Shown: piece by piece, positions 1-9,281 of the stretch
How the letters are laid out: every line of letters starts with the position of its first letter
Numbering within the stretch: position 1 is the stretch's first letter
Made by a program: the position numbers and the translations under genes
From: Sporothrix humicola
Taxonomy: Eukaryota; Ascomycota; Sordariomycetes; Ophiostomatales; Ophiostomataceae
NCBI GenBank assembly: GCA_021396245.1
Contig: WNYE01000062.1
Coordinates: 62,001-126,000 of the forward strand
Direction: 5' to 3'
DNA length: 64,000 nucleotides
Notes under the pieces: model-generated
Database searches by the model: none
What the model saw: only the letters and a program-made list of their open reading frames with translations
Told to the model about the DNA's origin: nothing

Positions 1-1170
1 AGGTTCAGAATTTTGAAAAGAGATAGACGCAAAAATTAAACAAAAAATTAAAATCAAAATCAAAACGACGTCGGGTCCAGTGACCAACCCCCAAAGTAAA
101 GACACGGATGTCCCTACATGAACTATGTCCTAAATATAACCTCCAAAGTCCACTGAACCAATAGAAACCTAAAATAAGTAGTCGAATCGTAGTGCGGGTT
201 ACCTACCCATACCCATAATAGCCGGCTTGTGCCGCCTACACACAGGCCCGTTAGCGTATTAAGCCGCGGAAAGTGGACAAGAAAAGTCTAGGCGATGAGG
301 GTCTCTGTACACGTAAATATGGGGATGTTCGCCTTTTGACTTTTTGCAGATATTGAAGTACGTCAGCCAAAATAAACGACTTCGTCTTTCACCTCACCTG
401 GTTTTCTTTCATATAAAAAATCTCGGTTAGATGGAGAACTACGTCTTGGCAGGCGGCGGAACATTACACGTCGATCGTCCGACATATTATCCGCCACCAT
501 ACTCCCCGAGAAGCTTAAGTTATGTCACGTAAAAAGATAGTTGATGTGGATACCAGGGACCCATTGCACAGGCCCGCGGTCCATTTTGCCTGTCTTTTCA
601 TCCTTCCCGACAGAGCTCGGCAATCCCGACAACCCCAAAATGCAAGTGAGAGTAATGCAAGTTGTCGTGGATGGGCACCATTTCTGATTTGGAATACGAA
701 TTGATTTAAAGGTGCCCTAATAATTTGTATCGGCCACTTTATTTTCATTTTGAATGCAGACACGGATTATTCTTGGGAACATGACAGTGCGCCGATCGTA
801 GAGTAGTGGCCAGAACGGACGTCGTTATATTGCTCGCAAACGCCTCACACGTGCGTCTGACGTACGCTCCGTTTCCCGGACTCGAGTGGCGTAGTTATTT
901 TAAGCTTAATTTAGGCCGAATGATATCATTACTAGGGGACCAAATATTGGCGTCCACACGCCGGGGCACGTCAGGCCACATATTCGACGACATATCCTTA
1001 ATTAATTGATGCGGCGATGACGGTTACTTGTCACGGGGCTGCACGAATGCACGGGATGTACGATTCATACATTGTATCCACAAATGAATTAAACCGGCTT
1101 GGTGATGACATTGTCCGGGCGTGGACGAACATATACGCCACCCGACGGCCTTGGCGTCGTCCGTAGACAT
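1..1170. other. Intergenic, no gene recognised
   Basis: Only short overlapping open frames on both strands with no family resemblance and no consistent splice structure. Base composition is mixed, without long repeats that I can see. It could be eroded repeat DNA or simply the promoter-distal flank of the secreted-protein gene that starts at 1280. Confidence 0.5.
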
Positions 1171-1178
1171 GTATATAA
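1171..1178 (+). promoter_or_regulatory. TATA box of the secreted-protein gene
   Basis: A TATATAAA match lies about 100 bp upstream of the ATG at 1280, a normal place for a fungal TATA element with a leader of about 70 nt. TATA promoters are common on strongly or conditionally expressed secreted-protein genes. This is a motif match only. Confidence 0.45.
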
Positions 1179-1279
1179 AGTCACGTCGGACGACAACATC
1201 AGATAATTGATATCCCATACAGAGAAAACCAAAGAAAGCTGTATTCATACTACTTACCAGACAACCGACCTATCCCACA

Positions 1280-1723
1280 ATGAAGTTCACCGTTGCTCTA
1301 CTCGGTCTTGCGACCCTTGCTACGGCCATCCCCCAGCGTGGCGGTGGTGGCGGCAAAAGAAGCGATGTGGATATCGCCTTCTGTCGCGTGGAGAACTTCC
1401 AAAACTGCGACCTCTTCTTCAACCTCAAGAAACAGGATTGCAGTAGGTTTCCATCCCGGGTTATTCAAACAATTATCTCCACTAACAGATTCAGACGCCG
1501 TCCCCGATGCTCTCAACGACCGCGTTCGGTCAATCAGCTTCACTGGTGCAGATCAGTGCACGTTTTATAAGTAAGTTCTTCTGCCCGCAAAAATTATGTA
1601 CACCCTCAAAACTAACAAATCAGCGACGCCGGATGTGCTGGCCGCAACTTCACAGACTCTGGGTCGGTGCCCGACGTGGCCCGAACCTTCAAGAACAAAA
1701 TCAGCTCGTACCGGTGCACGTGA
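1280..1723 (+). CDS. Small secreted cysteine-containing protein, crystallin-like fold (three exons)
   Basis: Exons are about 1280-1442, 1495-1570 and 1624-1723. The introns (52 and 53 bp) have GTAGGT and GTAAGT donors and CTAAC branch sites 9 or so bases before the acceptors. The spliced frame is 339 nt, giving 112 aa. The protein opens with a clear signal peptide (MKFTVALLGLATLATA), followed by a glycine run and a KR dibasic site that could be a kexin cleavage point. The mature part has six cysteines, and its second half has the pattern C-T-F-Y-x-D-A-G-C-A-G...F...S-Y-R-C. That pattern resembles the beta/gamma-crystallin-like repeat of small fungal secreted proteins. The likely role is extracellular (effector, antimicrobial or wall-associated), which is inference. 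The first acceptor could alternatively be 6 nt upstream without changing frame. Confidence 0.8.
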
Positions 1724-2072
1724 GGTGAAGTTGGGGGCGGCCGAGGGCGGCTGGGAAAGTGCAGCTGTGATGGACCGGGGATATTTGCATACCGTCCAAT
1801 AATACTATCCCTTTTTACGTTGTATGGTCCTGTGCAGTGTGCAGTATGCTGCGAGTTGCTTGTTGGAATATTGATTGTGCTACGTGATTTTGCTGTCGAT
1901 TGTCTCCATGTGCACTTATCCACCAATGGGCTCCCAATCCCGTCTCACATATGCAATGACATGTCTAGACCACAATCTTGGATGTTGAGAAGCACGGTTA
2001 AGTGAATCACGGAAAGCCAGAACTGAATCACTCACAACTTTATCGAGGAGGTATTAGGTAACAAGTTATAGC

Positions 2073-2477
2073 TTGAGCCCATCTTGCTTATATGCTGCCC
2101 CTCATCACGGCATGACCGTCGGCTCCGTCGTCTTTTCCATCGTCAGCGACTTCGGCTCCACGCGTCTCCGCGCCAAGACCATTGCTGTCGCCCGCAACTC
2201 GTGGAATCTATTGAATATTATCTTTAACGTCGTTATGCCCTACTTCATCAACCCCGACGCCGCCGGTCTCAAGGTCAAGGCTGCGTTCACCCTTGTGTTT
2301 CTGGGCACCCTCTGCTTTACTTATGCCATCTTCCGCCCGCGCGAGACCAGGATATACACATACAATGAACTAGATATCCTGTTTATGTGCAAGGTTAGGG
2401 CCCGTGATTTTAAAAAGACAGTCGTCGTCGCCTACCAAGAGGACATTCACGAAATTATTGGAGTGGAGTCCGCGTGA
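2073..2477 (+). pseudogene. 3' relic of an MFS alpha-glucoside/hexose permease
   Basis: The frame encodes roughly the last 110 residues of a fungal sugar porter. A TVGSV..SIVSD stretch is followed by STRLRAKT, a loop signature before the last transmembrane helices of maltose-permease-type MFS proteins. It then continues through two hydrophobic helices to a YNELDILF tail, the usual Y-x-E-L-D-x-L-F end. The other ten helices and any plausible start are missing, and upstream sequence has stops in this frame. Full-length relatives are about 500-550 aa. I read it as a truncated, non-functional remnant; a short expressed peptide cannot be excluded. Confidence 0.75.
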
Positions 2478-2681
2478 GGAAGACGGCGCAGTTTGCGAAC
2501 ATTAGTATGTTTTATGTTTGAGCATAATAGCAGGGCAACAAACAGGAAATAGGACAGGAGTGGCTCGCCACGATAGTATCAGCATCGTTTTGAATACATG
2601 CAATACAAAAAAGTCCAAATACAAACAAAGACAGATAAGGGTACGGTTCGGCACAAAATACATGTCTTCCACCACAGTTGT

Positions 2682-5600
2682 TTACCGTTGCGGGAATACG
2701 CTTTGCAGGCTTTCAAGGTCCGTCTTGGCTGCTGCCACGCTCGCCGACACGCGGTCCGTAAAGGGACGATCGGCCTCGCTCTCCGAGGCGGCGTTTTCAC
2801 TGCGGACTATGTCAAAGGTCGTCCCGAGGGCATTGAGATAGTTGGCAATGGCGTCGTCCACCCCTTGTTCCATGCTGAGTGCATGTTTGATAAACTTGTC
2901 TCGGAACGCCCGCATCACCCCTACAAATAAATCCGGATCGCCAAGAGTGCGGTTCATGGTTTGTTGCTTCAAGACTGTGCAGCCGGTACCTGCGCGTTTT
3001 TAAAGTAAGAAAAGGATAACGAAGAGGCAGATTGAAATGCAAAACGTCGACTGGTCTACTTACCGTGGATGAGCCTGGCGGTATTGTAGGTGTCTTCCAT
3101 GGCCGTGCCAAACAGGCCGGTGCGGATACCAGAGAGGGCATTGATCCCCAATGTGTAGAGGTCAGATTGAAAGGTATCCAGACAATCATGGATGTCTGAC
3201 GCCAAGACGGAATTGCGGGTTCTGATTGTCCTCAAGAGAGCCGAAGGAGCCAATGTTTCCATTTCCAGTTGAGCCACCTCGCCGTCTGTTTTTATCGGGT
3301 TGGAATATCAATATTAGTCACAGAACTGTTCACCATTGTGCTGTGACGTATTTTTTTTTCTAGTGCACTTACCAATGAGATTTTCAATCTGTGATAAACT
3401 TTTATAATGGTCGTCACGGAGAGTCAGGCACACTTCGCTCCATGGCTGCTTGAGGTCGTCGACCATGGCCTTCATGGCTTCTTCGTTCCAGCTGTGCCAG
3501 CCACCAGACTTGGCAGTCATGTGAGCGCCGTGATGTCTGCAGAACGCGATGTAGGTGTCTATGGGTGGGGGAGTCAGTCATTTGTTAACCATAAATGTTG
3601 CTAAACTGAGAGCTTCAACTTACGAGCACTCCAGCACTGATGATCTCGAATGGTTAGTCATCGCAAGCCGTATTGCTGCCTCCAGCAAGAGGGTCAGCAA
3701 CTTACACTCCACTCTCTTGCAGTCATGAGAGCACTCTTTGCCCATTCTACGGGCCGATTATGATGGCGGTCTAAAAGTAAGAGTGTCAGCCAGCTGGAAT
3801 AGGCAATTCATGGAATGGGATTTGAATTGGAAAATCAGAATAGAGCAGAGTAACAAGCATCCACTTACTTCGATAGATTTTTTTATCAAAGGTTTCTTGC
3901 ATCGATGATTTCGACATTGTAGCCGTGATAGTGTTCCGGCCTGTGAGTTTCTAGAGGCAATGAAGCGAGATCGTGTCAATGTCATGTCAATATGATACAT
4001 GGCCAGATGAAGCAAAACCCACCGTTGCCAATTCACCCTCGACTCGGCCCAGAGCCTTGAGGACGGCCTTTTCCTGCTCCGTCTGTGGACCTCCTGCGCC
4101 AGACTCCGCCCACAGTTCTACCTCGCCGAGAAGCGCCGGGATGCTGTCCCGGATGTATTTGGCAACGAGCATCAGCTGGCTGTCGGCTACCTTCGCGAGG
4201 CAATGCCTGCGGAACCGGGGTATTCCCGAAAGGTGGACTTCTTGTGCACAGTTTCCCCTTTCCCAGAATTCCCAGTACTGCACGTTGCCGACGCAAAACA
4301 CGTTTTGGATGCCGCGAGGTAGTTTGTCCCTGTACGCGGACTTGATTTGTCTCTCGACTGTTTCGTTACGGTCCTCAATCCGCAGCCGGAGGACGCTGTT
4401 TCAGTCGCTTGTCAGTATGTTGAGTGGCAGAATTTGAAAAAAAATTAGTCAACCCAACTCGATCCATTATGAGTAGTGTCCTTACTTGAACTCGCATATC
4501 CTACGTTCTCTCCTAAAAGCCACGTTACGATTGTCAGTACGGCTGTCAGAAAACGAAACAAGAAGAAACGTTAAAACCAAGTGGAGGGAGAAAGGGGGGG
4601 TAAAGATGACACTACTCTTTCCGCCGGATGGCAGACTGCAAATCAAACTTGTTCTGCAAGGCAGCCCTGCTGATCTCGCCGCTTGAGAAGCCGCATTCGT
4701 CTTCCGAGTCGCTCAAGTCGTCTTCGAGGTCGTGGATTTCTTGTTGCAGTCTTTGAATCCGTTGCAAGAGTTGCCGAACCTGCGATGCCCGAGGTCCCCG
4801 TGTGATTTCGATCCGCTCAGTGCCAAAGTCCTAGAACATTGTGAGTACCTCTATTTATATAGAAGCGAACAAAAAGCATCAACTCACCTCTGCGTGTGTA
4901 CAGATGATCCCGACATTGTCGAGCTTGGCCTGCCGCGAAAGGTCGATGACGCGCTCCACACCCGAGCTTGACACGACGCGGCCAATGTGGTTGACTACAA
5001 AGACTTCGTTACACCGCACCAGGTAGCTCTCCGTGACGGCTTCGCGCGCAGCATTTCGGTCGCCCAGTCCTATTTTTGTGAGCAAAGGTTCCGAATGTCG
5101 AGTAGAAAATGTTGAAGGGGGAGGGGCCACCTACCGGGAAGATCAACAAGCACGAGACCTTTGCTTAAAATGCGGGAATCCAAGTAGACCTTGATCGCGC
5201 GGATATAGGGCCACTTGACCGGCTCGTCGGGCGGCCTTTCATTTTCGTCCCTGCGGGAATCAACTGTGAGCTCCATTAACCGATGGGAGCACGCCTCGGC
5301 AGTGGTAAAAACCTCTTGGTCTGCGGCCAGGGCCCGCCGATTGTCGAGGAGAGACCCTGTGAGGACGGCTAGGATATGGTCCTCGTCGTCTTCCAAGAGG
5401 AGCTGCATGTACTCGTCGGTTTGCTTGCCAAACAGGGTCCAGAGCATGGAGAGGGCTTCTTTGGCATCCTCTTCTGCGCTTTTGCGGGACTCCTTTTCAG
5501 CTCCAGCCGAGCCTTTGTTTGTGTGGGAAGCGTCTCTTGATGTGTCTGAGGCCCGAGGCATTTGTTCCGGCACATGGTAGCTGCGGTAAGTACGGACAAG

Positions 5601-6595
5601 ATCGGCCAGCTGTTCCACGAGCTTGTCCCCGCCAAACAGCTCGATTTCAATGGTAAAGTGGTCGCCAGCGCGGTACCGGAATTCGGTCGCAACGGACGTG
5701 CATGCCCTTCCGCTGCTTCTCTACAACAGAAAGTGAAAACGTGTGTTAGGAGGCATAGATTTTGTGAGATTAAGATACTAGTGGACTTACTTCCGTGGTT
5801 AAATTTTTCCGATGTAAGAGGGAGTTCAAAAGGCTGCTTTTTCCTGGATGTGGACGTGCGAATTAGCTATCAACCCCTAAATAAAACACAACAGAAACAA
5901 AACGGCAACAAAAAAGCAGTACAAATGAAACAAGAAAAGAACAGAAAAGAAGAGAAGTGAAATAAAGAGATAGGAAAGGTTGCCTATGTCGGCATAGCCC
6001 TACCTGCACCGGTCCCGCCCACAAATCCAACGGTCCAGGACGGCGGCAACTGGAAGTTGGCGAGGGCAGCGGCTTGTTTGTGCAGACCGTGGATGGTCGA
6101 GCCCTTGTCCTTGTGTATGCCGCTTGCGCTGCTGCCAAGCGCTGCAGACAAGCTTTCCATGAGGGACTTGCCGTTACGAAGAGCGCTTTGCACCTCTGGA
6201 CTGTACAGCCGGTGTGGCGGCAAATCCTCATCGTCGACATTGTACGAGACTGCACGGTCGGACGCCCGGCCATTGCTTCTCCTGCGCGAGCTGGGTCGGG
6301 ACTGCGAGGTGTCTGGCGGTCTCAGCGCCCTGGGCGACACAGGAGGTGATTCGGGGAGCGGATCTTGCTCGTCGGCACCTTGCTCGACGCTCTCTACGGC
6401 AGCGGCAAGGGCAGACATGTCTAAGCCATCGGGGTCGGTGAACGATGGTGTGGGCAGTGGGGAGGAGAGATGGACATTGTCGAGGCCATTGGTGAGACTG
6501 GCTGCCAAGCTGGCTTCGGTGTTTGGCGTGGCCAGACGGGAGGCGGAAACTGACCCGGACTCGGAAGAGTCTGTCACGGAGACGGAGCGCTGCAT
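2682..6595 (-). CDS. Dynamin-like large GTPase, nuclear GTPase SLIP-GC type (13 exons)
   Basis: Reading on the minus strand, exons are about 6595-6004, 5843-5791, 5720-5135, 5069-4888, 4830-4616, 4512-4486, 4395-4023, 3950-3869, 3770-3706, 3636-3624, 3558-3373, 3285-3064 and 2989-2682. All have GT-AG borders and phases that close to 2904 nt (967 aa). The first 190 residues are Ser/Pro-rich and probably disordered. The P-loop GGTGAGKSS spans the exon 1/2 junction. Next come GRACTS (switch I region) and DLPGLGD (G3, across the exon 3/4 junction). The expected T/NKxD position reads ICTHAED, a departure from the usual TKxD. A helical region with FCRHHGAHM and SWNEE motifs follows, typical of fungal SLIP-GC-like proteins. 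Function in fungi is largely unknown; GTP-driven remodelling or a defence/nuclear role is inference. The 13-nt and 27-nt exons are unusually small. Confidence 0.82.
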
Positions 6596-6890
6596 TTGGT
6601 ATTAGAAATTATGTCCTTGAGAGACCTTGACGGATGCGCGTATACGTACAGTGGTTCGAGTCATGTCGATATGGTGACTTCAAGGGCAGGCGGGAGTGCT
6701 CGGGTGCTCTACTGAGATGAAAGAGTCGTTTATGGTTTTTGCTAAAATATCAGGAAAGAAAGGTCGCGAAAAATTGACGAAAACATGATTTGGGATAACC
6801 ATGGGCTCAAAGCACACTTTATTAATGTAGGCGCTTTGGATGCCTAAGACCCAGCACAAACACAGGAGATTGACTGCAAGGACCGAGACT

Positions 6891-6988
6891 GGTAGAATAG
6901 GCATACGACCAGGGGAAAATGCGAGAAAAAGGGGCCGCTAAAAAAAGTATCACAGGATTCGGCCCCCAAACTGGCCTCCTTGAAACAA
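6891..6988 (+). repeat. 98-bp direct repeat, copy A
   Basis: Copy A starts GGTAGAATAGGCATACGACC and ends TTGAAACAA. A second copy of identical length, clearly diverged, lies 490 bp downstream at 7381-7478. The opening 20 bases are identical and the rest carries scattered substitutions. This suggests an old segmental duplication or two members of a small dispersed repeat family. Confidence 0.75.
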
Positions 6989-7380
6989 CCAAACATGCGG
7001 CCATGTGGCCGAGGGGTAAGCTGTCGAGCACGCAACTGACATCTTGTCTCCTTGGCTATACTCGGATTGAAAAGTTTCCAAAACGTAAATAAAAAAATAA
7101 ACGAACAATGATGCGCGTTGATGTGATCTCACATCTTGCCACAGTCTCGTTGTACTCATGGAGCATATTGCACTCACCCATTGGAATGAGCGCGGAAGAA
7201 AAGAGAGCCACGTGATGCGGAGTACACCATGCAGAGGGGTCCCTGCTGGTACGCCTCGAAAAGCTCGAGCACAGTCTGCCTGGTCGCACTGCATGGCCGC
7301 ATTGGTCTTGTTTGAAAATGATATCCTGCGATTACGCCGGGCGCTTAACGGGGTGGCCGTTTGCTGAACGTGACTAGTCT

Positions 7381-7478
7381 GGTAGAATAGGCATACGACC
7401 AGGAGAAACTGTAAGAAAAAGGCGTCGCTTACAAAAAAATCATAGATTTTGGCCGCCGAATTGGCCTCTTTGAAACAA
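7381..7478 (+). repeat. 98-bp direct repeat, copy B
   Basis: Partner of the copy at 6891-6988: same orientation and length, with many point differences in the middle. No flanking target-site duplication was obvious around either copy. Confidence 0.75.
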
Positions 7479-7649
7479 TGTCGACTCTTTTGTAGTCCAT
7501 AGTCTATTCTTTTTTTACAAAAAGGCGATTTGGTCGACTGACAAGCCAATTGTTACAAAGAGAACTTCTCAGTGGGTCGAAGGGGTCCTTGTTTAGTTGA
7601 TCAGGCTAGAGGGCCTTGTTCTGGTAAGAACAGTGATTAGTTGTAACGT

Positions 7650-8335
7650 GTGAACAATAAGTCAACAAAACAAATAACTGACGGGAGAGTGGTGGTCATT
7701 GCCGAGGAGTTGTCCCATATCCCGTGGTGGGCGTCGACTTGGTCTTGGGCTTCTGTAGATAGGCCCGTACTGTACCATCAGGACCTGTATGTCGCCTACA
7801 ACCGAACCGCGTTTATCGAACATGCCAAGGTTCCCAGTGCTAAATGTTCTCCGAAAAACCCGTCAATCAACGCCGATTCTGATTCACACACAGGCGAAGT
7901 TAAAACCGGGTTTGATGTATTGGACTGATCTTTGACTCCTACTTCGTTTCCAAAAAAAAAAGAACTAAAATCGGTGCTGGTTCTTTAATGCCCAACTGAT
8001 ATTCTGATGGGAGATACCAGATGGACGAAATCGAGGAGTTTTATCTCGTCCCAATGGTGACAGCGGACAATACTTTCAATGGACAGGTTGTTACACGGAA
8101 AACCCGGCATTCTGAGGAGATGATCCGGATCGGACTAGGGAGTGTCTATAAACCTTCCCACTTGTGGACTTTGGAAATCTATGGCTATAAGAAGCAATGG
8201 GTGAAAATCATTTGGTCAGCCTCCTGTAAAATTATTATCGAGAATGGTAACTGCCAAAGAGCCGAGAACAAGCAAAGCCAAATTATTACAAGGAGCATTT
8301 TTCCTTTGGCAAGAGACATAGTCCTTGTCAGGTGA
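7650..8335 (+). pseudogene. Remnant of a HET-domain gene (C-terminal half)
   Basis: Two pieces in different frames resemble the part downstream of the HET domain. The first (7650-7928) has STWSWASVDRPV, matching the conserved PSWSWASVDGPV signature, then a GEVKTGFDVL segment. The second (8021-8335) has FYLVPM, VVTRK and a RIGLGSVY segment, matching the closing Y-L-V-P...RIG region. The HET domain itself is absent, and a frame change and stops separate the pieces. An intact HET gene lies just downstream at 9282, so this is probably a decayed tandem relative, although the sequence similarity between the two is low. Confidence 0.6.
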
Positions 8336-9281
8336 GCAGGCTGATGGGGTGCAACGGCTGAACGTACACAACGCGTATAAGTGGTACTAGGTTATACAAT
8401 AATTAGGTCAGTGCAGGCAAGGCCTCAGGAGAAAGAGGGAATATGGCGACGCACACCAGACGGTCAGAGCAGGAGGAGAAACAGAGAGCCTCCAGTGCGG
8501 GAAGGTACCATATATATATAGGCGTCCATAGTAGAAAGAATCATATAGAGCCAGGCCGCCTTACACAGCCTTTACACCACTCGCCAGGACCTGTTTGCGG
8601 CCTCTTCTTCAAAGAGCGTTTCCACGTTTTGGGACCCTCATTAATAGATGAGGCCGTATGCTTAGAGCTATATACTTATAACCATGTACGTACATTTTGT
8701 GGCGCAGACGGCGCACAGGTGTGCACGCCTGTGCCAGGCTATGTAGCGCATGTGCTTGGCCCCCAAACACGGAACGTGATGTGCAGGGATGCCAATGAGA
8801 TTTTTCGGCGCATGTATCAAGGGGGTAAGAAAGTTCAAAACACTCACTGTTCTTTTTCAATTTTGTTTACTTTTCATTTGGTAGGCCCGGACTACGTACA
8901 GAATATTACAATCGCCATGTCACTATTCAAAGACCTTAAGGCGGTTTTTTCTTTCTATCCTGGGTCGAGAACTACGACTCAAACGTATAATGATCTTACA
9001 CGATCAAACCATACCCAATGCGTGCTTGAAAATTGGCTTAGGCGTTCGGACATGAGGCTGAAAAGGCTTGGCTTGCATCACATGAGGCATGTGCAGGTAG
9101 TATTGTCTTGGCCTACAGAGGCTGTCAAAACAGATCTTCAGCTGAAAAATAATTCAACCTTCAGCTTTCTTTGAAAAAATCTTCGCTTTTTTACTTTTAC
9201 ATTGCAACTACCCGTGTTACTTCTCGACAATTGCAAACAAACTCAGCCTTTCGTCACTCAAAACCAAAAGAATATACAACA
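8336..9281. other. Spacer upstream of the HET gene
   Basis: An uninterrupted plus-strand frame runs 8443-9174 (243 codons), but its product looks like random sequence with no domain or family pattern. I do not call it a gene. The last hundred bases should contain the HET gene leader; the frame before its ATG stays open but uses no ATG. Confidence 0.45.

Larger units (their letters stand above)
6596..7649. other. Gene-poor spacer with a direct repeat
   Basis: No supported gene. It contains the two copies of a 98-bp repeat listed separately and otherwise only short spurious frames. The first part should hold the promoter of the GTPase gene on the minus strand. Confidence 0.5.

Noticed and set aside
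8443..9174. Long plus-strand open frame of 243 codons upstream of the HET gene
   Set aside because: Product shows no domain, no codon bias like neighbours and no homologue I recognise; the sequence looks like chance opening in mixed-composition DNA.
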